NCBI GenBank assembly: GCA_900291925.1
Contig: UWYS01000012.1
Span: 558,001 to 622,000 of the forward strand
Source of the DNA: Thecaphora thlaspeos
Lineage: Eukaryota; Basidiomycota; Ustilaginomycetes; Urocystidales; Glomosporiaceae
DNA length: 64,000 nt
Direction: 5' to 3'
Below the pieces are notes generated by a model. It saw only the letters and a program-made list of their open reading frames with translations. It did no database searches and had not been told where the DNA came from. Positions 22,973-33,600 of the stretch are shown in pieces. Numbering within the stretch: the stretch's first letter is position 1; every line of letters starts with the position of its first letter. The position numbers and the translations under genes are program-made.

Positions 22973-24805
22973 ATGAAGATTATGATCAAGTCCCTTGCCG
23001 GTGGCAACTTCCACCTCGAGGCTGAGCCCACAGACACCGTGAGTGTACCGACACGTAGTCCTGTCCTCGCTTCGTTCAGCCGCAGAGCCCCCCGTCAATG
23101 ACGGCATTAGGTGGTTGAAGCCGTAGCTCAACCTCCTTTCCCCGCCACACCGCATTGCTATTCTTCATCGGCCGTTTACTTGCAGATTGCTACTATAAAG
23201 AGCAAGATCAAGGATGCCCAGGGCCATGCTCCCGAGCAGCAGAAGATCATCTTCTCCGGCAAGATTCTGACCGACGACAAGACGGTCCAGGACTGCAACA
23301 TCAAGGAGAAGGACTTCCTCGTCGTCATGGTTTCCAAGGTACGTCGAGGGAAGGTCGGAGCGTAGGATGATGCGAAAGGACGGTTGCAGAAGCTCACGCT
23401 TCGATGACATGCTATCTGACACTGCCTTCTCTTTACACGCACATCGTCTGCGTTCCGTTCCCCTTCAGCCTAAGGCTCCTAAGGCTGCCCCGGCCGCCGC
23501 CGCCGCATCTACCTCTGCCGAGCCCGCCAAGGCCGAGGCTGCCCCTGCCGCCGCCGACCCCGTCGCTGAGGCCTCTGCCCCGACCCCCATGGCCGAGGAC
23601 AAGCCCGCCGCCGCCGCCACAGAATCGTCGACTCCCGCCACCGCTTTCACCGAGTCCGCCGCTCCCGCCGATTCGGCTTCTGCGTCGGGCCCTGCTGGCA
23701 TGTCTGGCTCCTTTAGTGAGTGGCACCGGGTCTCGGCTGCTTGAACTGTCCCAGGCTGTATAGCGAAGGCCTTCACTCTCTGACCAGCTTCACTCTCCCA
23801 CATTCCTATATTCCTTCCTTTCCCCTTCCTACTCCCCTTCCCTTTTCGCTCCTCAGTCTCTGGCTCCGAGCTCGAGTCGGCGATGCAGAACATGGTCGAG
23901 ATGGGCTTCGAGCGGGAGCAGGTGCAGAAGGCGATGCGCGCTGCGTTCAACAACCCCGAGCGTGCCGTCGAGTACCTCATGACCGGCATTCCTGCGAGCT
24001 CCGAGCCCCAGCAGCCGCCTCCTGCTGCTGCCGCCCCGACACAGGGCGAGAGCACTCCCGCTCGTCCCGCCGCTGCTGCACCTTCGACGCCCTCAAACCC
24101 TCGTTCCGGCAACCTGTTTGAGGCAGCCGCGGCGCAAGCGCAAGGTGGAGGCCGAGGCGCCGCCGGCGGCGGTGGCGCAGGGGGAGCCGGAGGAGCCGGT
24201 GGCCTGGGTGACCTTCCAGGCGCGGACAACGGACAGGGCGAGCAAGTGATTGACCTGGGCAACCCGGCGATGCTGGCGCAGCTGCAGCAGCTCGTCCAGC
24301 AGAACCCGGCGGCGCTTCAGCCGCTAATCCAGGCGATCGCGCAGAGCAACCCGCAGCTGGCCGAAGCGCTCAATGCGGATCCGCAGGGCGTGCTGAGCCT
24401 GCTCGCCGGAGGTGCCGGTGCGGGAGGCGACGAGATGGATCTGCCGTCGATGGCCGAGCTGAGCGAAGAGGACCGAACCGCTGTCCAGCAGGTGAGTGAA
24501 TGCGTTCGCCGAGGGAGCGGAACGTCGCAGCGAGAGCCATTCTGACTGACCATGGCGCCCCGCGAACGGACCTCGACCGCGGCCACTTGGACAGATTGTT
24601 GCGATGGGTATCCCAGAGAGCAAGGCGATCGAGTCCTACTTTATGTGCGGCAAGAACGTCGAGATGGCGGTCCAATATTACTTCGAGGTGAGATTCACGA
24701 ACGCCTCGGTGCCTGCACTGCACCGTGTCACATGGTGGCGTATACAACTGATCACTTTGCTCTCGCTATTGCTGCCGACAGAACCCGCAAGACTTTGACG
24801 ACTAA
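22973..24805 (+). CDS. RAD23: UV excision repair / proteasome shuttle protein Rad23
   Basis: Rad23 carries ubiquitinated cargo to the proteasome and stabilises Rad4/XPC in nucleotide excision repair. Six exons (22973-23038, 23186-23338, 23469-23715, 23857-24491, 24595-24687, 24782-24805) keep frame and give 405 residues, the usual length. In order: an N-terminal ubiquitin-like domain ([19 protein letters not shown] through [10 protein letters not shown], residues 1-73), an Ala/Pro linker, UBA1 ([19 protein letters not shown], about residue 165), a Gly/Ala linker, an XPC-binding segment with [19 protein letters not shown]2 ([19 protein letters not shown]) and the short end NPQDFDD. The small terminal exons match the family C-terminus well. 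Identification is firm. Confidence 0.95.
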
Positions 24806-25434
24806 ACGAGGCTCGCTCGCCATTGACGCACATGCAGGCAAGCGGGCAGGTACACGCGTGACCAGCTTCGTTGTCGCTGTACCGAGTCTAGGGTCGCCGA
24901 CCGTCTCATTCTTTGCTATCACTTAACGCTCCGCCACACACCCCATGATCCCGCGTGCGATGTCGCTACCTGAATTCCTGCCCGATACGCGCTTGCGGCC
25001 AAAGAGACTTGATGTGGAGGTTGATCGCGTTTTTATTCGGGCGAGACGCACAGGCACGTTGGGGGCTGAGCGCGGCAATGACGCGTGTTGGCGCATGTGT
25101 GGCCGGGTGCGGGCGATCGTGCTCTCTCTTTGGAAAAGGGAGGCGCGTGGGATGGGTGGCACGCCCTCCCCTCCACATTTTGATCTTCCTCGCTGCGCGC
25201 GTCCTGGGGCTGGACCACGGGCCTTCCTGCCATGACGCCGCTCGTTCGTCCTTTCGTTCGCTCGTTCGCTCGTCCGCTCGTCCGCTCGTCTGGACCCTCA
25301 TCAACGGATTCCAACCCCGCAACCCACCGACTACAGTACATCTACGGACTCGCTCAAAGGAAGAGCCCACCCCTTTCCCCTCCAGCACTATCACCCATCA
25401 CCACCTGAACAGCCGCGACAGACGCACGCATAGT
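24806..25434. other. Intergenic region with a lone dispersed-repeat copy and a TCGT/TCGC tract
   Basis: Holds the repeat copy at about 24,985-25,050 and an imperfect (TCGT/TCGC) simple repeat at about 25,240-25,290. The latter is probably in the promoter or 5' UTR of the next gene. Confidence 0.5.
24985..25050 (+). repeat. Dispersed copy of the CTCGCGCGAG/TGTGGAGGT unit
   Basis: The order here is ACGCGCTTG, GGCCAAAG, CTTGATGTGGAGGT, then TTTTTATTCGGGCGAGACGC. Sequence at 5,017-5,055 shows the same order (ACGCGCCTG, GGCCGAAG, CTTGATGTGGAGGT). This shows the two blocks belong to one longer unit, copied about 20 kb away. Confidence 0.65.
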
Positions 25435-26566
25435 ATGTCATTCTCCACCCTCTCCTCCTCGTCGGGTGCTCTGACGAAGCACCAACAGAGTTGGCTAGTC
25501 CCTAACCCTCTATACACTATCCGTCGATGCGCCCCTTCTAGCAACCTACCCACCAACTTTCCGACGCATCTTCGACTCTTGAACAGCAGCGCAACGCGTA
25601 TCATCGAATCTCACAGTCGAGGTCCTACCACTTCGCGGAACACCATCACCGCAGCGGCAGCGGCGGCAGCAGCAGGAACGGCGTCCAACGTGAAAAGTTC
25701 CATCGAATCAGCAACCAGAAGAGGTTTCGCAGCTGTGAAAGCACGTCCTTTCGCACACATCGCCACTTTTACCGCGCTGCACGTCAGCGTAGCATGGGCA
25801 CTCGTTCCGCCCATCTACCTCTTCTTCCGCAACACCAACACCGCCAACGCCCTCCTAGCCGGTCCTTCCGTCTCGTACATCCTCGCTAAACCCGTTCCAT
25901 CTTGGATACCGAATTCCCTCCGACAGGACGGCGAACAAGGGACGGTGGAGAGTGGTGCGAGAGAAGCTACAACGGTCGAGGATCTACTCGAGTTGCAGGT
26001 CAGACATTTCGTTGGCTTACTGTGGAAGAGTGGTTTCAACGTCTATTCCACCGTCAGCAAGGTCAAGAACATCACAGCGCCAAAGGATGGAGAGGAGGGA
26101 GCGGAGATGGCAAAGGGATTGGCGAAACAGGCGTTCGAGTTCCTTAGGGGTAAGACGGAGGGAGAGGAAGCGGCTTCAAAGATGCAGGCGGGAGAGAAGA
26201 CGTTGAAGCAGCAGCTCGAGCAGAGCGGCGAGGATACAAAGAATCCCGGAGGGATCAAGGGCTACTTTGGAGAGAAGGCGAGGAAGAATGCAGGCGAGAT
26301 CAAGTTGGGCCAAATCAGGGACGCCGTCGCGGCGTATGTCGTCGTAAAGGTGCGTTGTCCGAGTCCCTCCCCGGCGCCCCCATCCCTCTTCATTGAGCTG
26401 GGACTGCACTTGCTGAGAGGAGGAAAGCTGACCGACTTTTTTCGTATCTCATCGCTGCCGCCGCCACTGCCGTCAACAGACGCTCTTCCCGCTCCGCGTA
26501 CCCCTCTCCCTCTTCCTGACGCCCAAAGTTGTCCGGCTATTAAGCCGTCTCGCCCGACGTGGTTGA
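25435..26566 (+). CDS. Probable mitochondrial membrane protein, FAM210/DUF1279-like
   Basis: Exons 25435-26349 and 26480-26566 (phase 0) give 333 residues. The unspliced frame would run on into unrelated sequence, while the spliced end TLFPLRVPLSLFLTPKVVRL looks conserved. The first 60 residues are rich in Ser/Arg with few acids, as in a mitochondrial presequence. A hydrophobic segment, TFTALHVSVAWALVPPIYLF, lies near residues 105-125. A charged Lys/Glu helical region follows, then the C-terminal AAYVVVK element, typical of DUF1279 proteins in my recollection. Family assignment is tentative. The gene model itself is well supported. Confidence 0.65.
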
Positions 26567-26651
26567 TCTTCCTCAGCCTCGCTCCTCCGCCTCGCTGCCG
26601 CTCTCTTTCTCATTGAACCCTGCACTTCTTCATCTCGCCTCATGACAATCG

Positions 26652-28027
26652 TTAGAGAACCCTCCTACCGTCCCGCATGCTCCTAACCTTGACTCTCTCC
26701 ATCCAACCCGTTGCCATCTCGTCGACGCTCCCGGCCATCTTGAAGCGGATGAACCTCGTTTCGCCCGGTCGCATCCAGAACCCGTTACTCGGCATCTCGA
26801 TGGTGGCCTCTCGCAGCTTTTCCGAGAAGTACCCGACGACTTCCGTTGATAGTTCGAGAGAAATCTATGCGGCGACGCCCGGACCGTGACAGTGGAGTCG
26901 GAACGTCGCCTCTTCCTCGTCCTTTCCCTTGCCGGTGGAGATAGGGACGAGTGGCGTGATGGCCAACCTCGGATCCTTCAGCGCGACATCGCGCAGCTTG
27001 AACGGCGTGAAGAAGTGCTCGTTTGTTCTCCTTTCCTCCCGACCGTGCTCTGGATCGTCGTAGTGCACGATCAGATGCATGTTTGCCGACTCTCGCTCCG
27101 ACCCGACGGGCAGGATCGCATCGAGACCCGTAGCGTTGAAGACCGTCTTTGAGTCCAGGCCTCGAAGCGTCACGGTGGCGTTGCGAGGCGCGCAAAGGGC
27201 CCTACCGCTGAAATCGTACCACGCCCAAGAGACGTCTGCCTCGACGGTGACGTCGTGGTAGTCGGACAGGACGGAGATCTCGAGGCGCGACGAAGCGGCG
27301 TCAAAGTGCGGCCGCAGCTCCACGCCAAGCTCGGACGACTGGATGGTGGCATCGTAGAGCGTAGCGTTGCCGTATCCGACGGGCCACCAGAGTGCCGGAG
27401 CGTGTCGACCGTGCGCGGAGACCTCGAAGGCGGCGTAGAGGCCTTGGTTGAAGCCAGGCCGGACCGCGGACGACAGCAGCACGTCGGCCGTGGACAACTC
27501 GAGCTCCGGTATCATGAGGCGGAACGTGGGGGCATAGATAAAGTCGCTCGAGAGCACGTTGAGCGAGACGTTGACGATCCAGCTGGCATTCTGGTCCGGC
27601 GGGAGGTTGTTGAGCTGTCCCTTGCGATAGATGTCCAGCGAGTGGCGCTGGACGTGGAATCGGTCACTGGGCGTGGCGGCGTCGCCCCTTTTCCCCAAGC
27701 CTATGAGGCGGGCAGGCTTGTGAGGACCGGAGGGTACCAGCGCAGGACCCCAGTCCCAGCCGAAATCGCTCTGGGGCGCGTAGGGGTCAGCGGGAAGGGC
27801 CAGTGGTGGGTCTGGAGGGTCTCGAGCGACCAGACGGAGGAGGAGGAGGAGAAGGGATACTTTGGAAGGACATCGAGCAGCGTCGGGTCATGCAAAGGGA
27901 ACAAGCGTGGGACCAGTGAGAATGTGCGCTGGTTGGGCGCTGCGCTGGCTAAGAGGAGCGACAGAAGGAGGCAGAGGAGGGAGCACACGGACAAGAGCAA
28001 GAAGAGTCGGGCGACAGTGCGGTTCAT
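26652..28027 (-). pseudogene. Decayed secreted GH2 beta-mannosidase (MndA type)
   Basis: The 5' end encodes a good signal peptide from the ATG at 28027 (MNRTVARLFLLLSVCSLLCL). Some 80 residues on, the frame is lost. In another frame comes the beta-mannosidase hallmark QSDFGWDWGPALVPSGPHKP, then LDIYRKGQLNNLPPDQ and WWPVGYGNATLY (second domain). This runs straight into the family's C-terminal domain (LEISVLSDYHDV, WAWYDFSGRAL, NEHFFTPFKLRD). The whole catalytic barrel between them, normally several hundred residues with both Glu residues, is absent, as is most of the N-terminal domain. A TAG at 26865-26867 then interrupts the frame before a normal-looking end (VVGYFSEKL, GFWMRPGETRFI) and a TAA at 26652-26654. 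It cannot make an active enzyme. Confidence 0.85.
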
Positions 28028-28511
28028 GGTAGCGTGCTGAAGCGGGGGGCAGCAGCGAGCAGCGGAGTGCGAGGCGGCTAGTCAGTGGAGCATGGCTGAT
28101 GTGCTTACGAAGTCGGGATGACTCAGTCGGGATGACTCTGATGTCGTCTGACGGTGGTGGTGGGGTGGACGAGGCGCGGGAGCGATGAGAGCGGAGATGG
28201 CCGTCGAATAGCGCGCGCGCGCCCCCAAGCAAAGATGACCCACCTGACGACCCACCTTGCCTTGGCTGCCTTGCCTTGATCACCGCTGTATTGTCCCTCC
28301 GCCGCACAATGCTCCGGCGGCCAAGACCCACTCCGCCCCGGCGCCAGCCCCCGCACCGTGGCCCCGCCTGGCCGTCGTGCCTCACTAGCTGATAGAGTAT
28401 TGCCCTTTGCCCTGCTCCCTCTCTGCCTTAAAGCCTAACGCCCACTTTCCCATTCGCCCCCCCCCCCGTCCGCCGACCTGCTCAAATCACCTCGCCCCCA
28501 CAAGCCAACCC
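28028..28511. other. Intergenic region between mannosidase relic and FAD monooxygenase
   Basis: About 480 bases, divergent. It contains a short GCGC run near 28,208 and a C run near 28,460 just before the monooxygenase start. No other feature was seen. Confidence 0.5.
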
Positions 28512-30445
28512 ATGTCAACCGCCCAGCAGAAAGACTTCCACGTCTCTGTCATCGGCGGCGGCATCAGCGGCCTTTGCACCGCCATCGGTCTCTACCGCGC
28601 CGGCGTGCCCGTGCACCTCTTCGAGTCCGCCCAAAAGTTTGGCGAGATTGGCGCCGGCATCTCGATCGGGCCCAACTCGCAAAACGCTCTCAAGCATCTC
28701 GGCCTGTACGATGACTTTGCCAAGCACGCCTTCATCCCTACCCGCAACCTCTACTTCCAGTGGAGGCTCGGGGAGGGCGACGACCAACGCTTTCTCTCAG
28801 AGACCGTCTGCAAGCAGTATGGCGCCGCTTCCATACACCGCGCAGAGCTCCTCGATACCTTTGTAAAGATGCTGCCGCGCCAACTCGTCTCGTTTGCAAA
28901 GAGGTTGGAGAGTATCCAACAGCCGCCCGAGAGCGAGGGCGCCAAGGCGACGCTCCGCTTCAAGGATGGTACCACCTTTCAGACCGACATCGTCATTGGC
29001 TGTGACGGCATCCACTCGCACGTCCGCGGCTTCCTCGACGCGGCCAAGTCCGGTCCCTCGGCCGTGGCGGGATCCGACAAGCTCCAGTGGAGCGGCACCT
29101 GGGCCTACCGCGGCCTTATCCCTAGAGCCAAGTTCCAACAGGCCGTCGGAGGCGAGCTGGGTAGCTTCTACGCTACAGAATCGCAGATGTTCCTTGGCAA
29201 GGACAAGGTGCGTTGTCCCTCGCGCCGGGCGTGGGGCGCTCGAGAGCCATCATGAGTCGGCGATGACCACGCCCGCTCACGCTCTCATCTCTTCTCTTCT
29301 TTCGCTCGCTGGCTCGCCCCCTGCCGCAGCACATCCTCATCTTCCCCATCCAAGGCGGAGAGGTGGTCAACATCGTCGCCTTTACCACGGATCGAAGCCA
29401 GTGGCCCAAGCGACCTAGTGAGTCTGGCCCGTCTGACCCTCTCCTGCCCCAGACGCGATGCTGACCCTGTGGCGACCACGCGCCTTCGTGCTAGACCTGG
29501 CTGCGGGCGAAGCGTGGGTGCAAGAATCCTCGCAAGAGGCTCTCCTGGCCGACTTTCAAGGGTGGGGCAAGGACATCATCAACATGCTCAAGGTAAGCAC
29601 GTCTCCAGGCGCACCGGAGCCACTTGGATGACCTTTTGGCGCTGACACGCTCCTGGCAACGTGGTTTATCCCTGTCTCCTCATCTCGTCGGATGCAGTGT
29701 GTGGAAAAGCCAAGCAAATGGGCTCTGCACCAGGTCGATCCGCCGCTTCGATCGTATGTCAACGGTCGAGTCGCCGTGCTCGGCGATGCAGCGTGAGTGC
29801 GATGGAGCGCAAGCCTTCAATATAGCGCCATCCGATGTCGCAGTGTGAAGGATCTCTCTCTCACACACACACACATCCCTCTCCGATCCCTGTCTGATCG
29901 CCCGAACGCAGACACGGAGGTACACCTCACCGTGAGTCCTCCCCTCCTTGCTCTTTTCGCCTCACATAGCAGATGAAACACCTCTCTCTTTGACTCACCC
30001 TTTCTTGCTTGTGCGGGTGACGACGAGCAGAAGGCGCAATGGCAGGCCAAGCGATCGAAGATGCTCTCTTCCTCTCTCGTCTCTTTGGCCATCCTAACGT
30101 CAACGCCTCCAACGTCCTTGTAAGTCCCCCTTTCCTTCCTCTCCCTTCTTTCCCCAGCCTTCTTCTCTTCCCCACTAAGTCCCCTCCACCCCCTTTCCTT
30201 TGACCTTTCACTCCGTGCGACAGACGGCAATGGACAGTATAAACGCCATCCGTCTTCCACGAGCCAACGACGTCATGATCAAGAGTCTCGAAGCGGGAGA
30301 CGCCTACGAATTCGCAGGTCCAGCAGCTGATGATCTGCCGGAACTCGCTCATGATCTCATGCATCGTTTCGACTACCTCTGGGAGTACGACCACGAGCAA
30401 GAGGTGGAAAGGTTGAATGATTGGTTGACGCAAAGGGGCATCTGA
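28512..30445 (+). CDS. FAD-dependent monooxygenase, salicylate hydroxylase-like (class A flavoprotein)
   Basis: Seven exons (28512-29207, 29330-29417, 29495-29592, 29698-29792, 29912-29931, 30031-30119, 30224-30445) keep frame and give 435 residues. The N-terminal Rossmann motif VIGGGISGLCTAIGLYRAG (about residues 11-29) binds FAD. The DG motif reads VIGCDGIHSHVRG. The second FAD motif GDAAHGGTPHQGAMAGQAIE is assembled across exons 4 to 6, including a 20-base exon. Enzymes of this group hydroxylate aromatic acids using NAD(P)H and O2. Salicylate is the commonest annotated substrate, but fungal paralogues vary widely, so the substrate is unknown. No signal peptide, so probably cytosolic. It stands alone, with no pathway genes beside it. 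Confidence 0.88.
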
Positions 30446-30672
30446 ACGAGAGGCCCCCTGTTGACGTGATGCGCGATGAGGCGGGCAGAAGGGTGTTATA
30501 CATTCGACGACGCGCTGAGTAGTGTCGTATCTGAGCAAGGCAGAGTGGGATATGGCTTGTGCGTTGTACAAGCTCGTATGAGCTGCAGGGCATGAAAGAG
30601 TCAGTACGATCACTGCTTCTGAACCACTCAAAGCAGTCGTGTTTGATTGGGCCGCGGAGCGTTGCCGCCGCA

Positions 30673-33600
30673 TCATCTGGTAAAGCAGGTAAAGACGTTC
30701 TTGTCCTTCTTGGGCTTCTCGACCGCCGCCCCGGCCCTCTTGCTGGCAGGGACGAAAGAGTTACCGCTCGCTCCCTTTCCCTTGTTTCCCTTACGCGCCG
30801 CGTCGTCGCTCGACGAGTCAGAGTCATCGCTCGATGAGGAGTCGTCGCTGCTGCCGCTGCTGCTGCTGCTGTCCGTCGATTCTAGCTCATCGCCGGACTT
30901 GTCCTTCCCCGCTCCACCGCCTCGACCGTTCTTGCCCTGTTGCAGCTTCGACATAGGTTTGCCGCTTGCTGCTCCGTTGCCGTTGCCGCTGCGCGCGTTG
31001 TTGGTCTCCGAATCCGGCGTGCTGCTCATCACGCGTCCGCGGAAGAGACCGTTGCCGCCCTGCGTCCCCGGCGGTCCGGCCAGAGGCGAGCTGGGCTGCG
31101 AGAGATATCGACGCAGATCGGCAGGGCGGAGGTCCGACAGCTTGGTGAAGGGCGTCTTGGAGCCGCCAACGGTACCCGGTCGGTTGGCGAACGAGGATCG
31201 TCCGACCGATGACAGCTTGTTGGCGCTATAGGGGTTGAGGCTCGAGACGGTGTTGCGCAGCCTCTGCACCGGCGTAGCGGCCTTGGTCGGCGTCTTGCTG
31301 CTCCCGCTGCTGATGCTCGTTGGCTTCTTCTTGAACGAGCTCGCCCCCTTGGCCTCGGGCTTCTCGTGGGCGTCGGAGTCCGAGTCGGAGCTCGAGCTGC
31401 GGCTGTCGAACGACTCCGAGTCCGAGGTGCTCGTGTCGATAGAGGAGCGCGAGCTGCTCGACGTCGATCGCTTCCTGCCGTTCACCTTGTAGGCCTTGCG
31501 TCGGTCGACTCCGTTGCTGTGGCGGCTACCCTTGTCCTCCTTGCCGTTGTCGTTGGACGAGGAAAAGGTCGAAATGTCGACACTGCTCGACGCGCGGCGC
31601 GAGGCCCGCTGCGACGGTGTGTGCTCGTCTTTGCGCTGCTCGAGCGGCTCGTTTTCGTCATCGGTCTCGTCGTCTTCCTCCTCCTTTTCCTCTTCCTTCT
31701 CCTCCTCTTCCTCGCTGTCCTCGGACGTGTCGGAGCTCGTCACCGACGTGGAGCGGCGACGGCTGACGGCGGCTTTGAGCGGCGACCGAGGAAGTGCGCT
31801 CGGCGTGGCCTGGGGTTGCTGCTGGTTCGGCGGAGGAAGCTCGGCGTCGACGTCCGGCATCTCGACATCCTGGGTCGTCGTCGGCTGCCCCAGGACTGGT
31901 GACAGGTAGACCGACTCGAGCGATTCACTGCCTGGCTCGCCTGGGCGCGAGACGGCCTGCAGCATGGGGCTGGTGGCAAGCTCGGCCTCGGAAGTGGGCG
32001 TGTCGGCTCGCAGCTGCGTGCTCAGTTGAGATGCGGCTGTCGATGGACGCCGAGGATCTCTGGCTTCGACCTCCGAAGGCAGTTCGGTGAGGGGAGAGGT
32101 CGACCTCAGCTCGTCCACCTGACAAGAAGAGGAACGAGCCTGCGACGAGGTTGTCGGTGCGGCTTTCGGCTGCGAGGGTGCCTCGGTCTGTTGTGCCTGC
32201 GCTTCCAGTACCGCAGCCTTTGCCTCCTTGCTTGCAGCGGGGGCGGACGGCGCAGTTGCGAGCCGAGAAGCGTTCTGGGGAGCGGCTGGCGCGCCATTTG
32301 ACTTGGCTGCGGCGGCAGCCTTGGCTCGAGCCTCGGCAGCAACGGCAACGACGGCTCTCCTCTGCTCCGCCTTGACCCTCGCCGCCTTGGCACGTTCAGC
32401 GGACTCCTTCTCCTTCTCCTCATTACCCGCGGGCGCCTTGGCAACTTTCTTCTGCCTCAGTTTCTCCTTGAGCTCGTCCGCCTTGCGCTGCTCCTGCTCC
32501 CTCTTCATCTCCTTCTGCTGCGCCCTGCTTTCCATCTCCTTTTCTTCCTCGATCCTCGCCCTCCTCTCCTCTTCGGCAGCCTGTCTCTGCTCCTCTCGCC
32601 CTCTCTGCTCGTCGGCTTCTCTCTGCTCGACAGCTTCCCTCTGTCGCTGCTGCTCGGCCTTCCTTTTCTGCTGCTCGCCCTCGTCGCCGGTGGGCTCGGT
32701 GGTTGCGTGGATCGAGCGGCTTACCTCGTCGCTGGACGAAGCCTGCTGAGAGGAGGACGCCGTCGCCATGGCCTGCCGAGGCCGGACGCCTCCCTTCTGT
32801 CCGTCCGAGGTGGCCGTCGAGCCGTTCGGCTTCTCGGCGCGCAGCAACGAGACGAGGTCGCGGACAGACTCGCTCGTCGACGACATCGGCATGCCGGCGG
32901 GAGGTTCGCGCTCACTGGTGAGCATCTCGGCCACCCGGTTTGTCAACCGCGTGATGGCCTGCCTCTCGCGCGGTGACCGCTTGGGGTTAGGGATGTAGCG
33001 CAGCAAGTTCATACGCGCGCTGAGCGCGTCAATGTCGCCGTTCTGAAAGAGGTCACACTCCCTCTCGGCGTGATCGGGAGATTGCTGGCAGAAGACGCAG
33101 ACATCGGGAACCTCGACCATTTGGGCGCTGGTCTTCCTCGGCGTTCTCGTTGGCTTGGCGGTGGCGGCAGCTGTACGGATGGATCGCGGGGGCGAAGCGG
33201 GAGTAGCGTTGGCAGCAACGGCCGAATTGGCTTCAAGTTCGAAGGATGTATTGTCCTCTGCAGAGCGCCCGTCGACGGTCTTGCGAACTCTCGCGCGGCT
33301 CGGCCCCGCGCCTTCGTCCCCTGAAGGAGGACGTCCACTGTTATCCCGGGCCAGGAAAAATTCCGCCTCGGAGGCCATGGCCTCCCTACGCGCCGTTTCT
33401 GCCCTAGTGGCGGCGTTACGCCTTGTCCTCTTGGCTCCTGCGGGACCCTCGACGGTGTTGGCGTCCACCGCCGGCTCGTCGACCAGTGCAGGTGCTTCGC
33501 TCTGCGTCTCCGGCTCGATGCGCTTCTTCGTTGTCCTCGCACGCTTCTTGGGCTGTTGCGAGTCGGGCTCGGGCGCCGATGAGATCTCGACGACGGGCAC

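Noticed and set aside
24955..25434. In-frame upstream extension of the 25.4-kb gene to 24,955
   Set aside because: The extension starts at a non-ATG codon, runs through a dispersed repeat and a TCGT tract, and the ATG at 25435 begins a plausible presequence.
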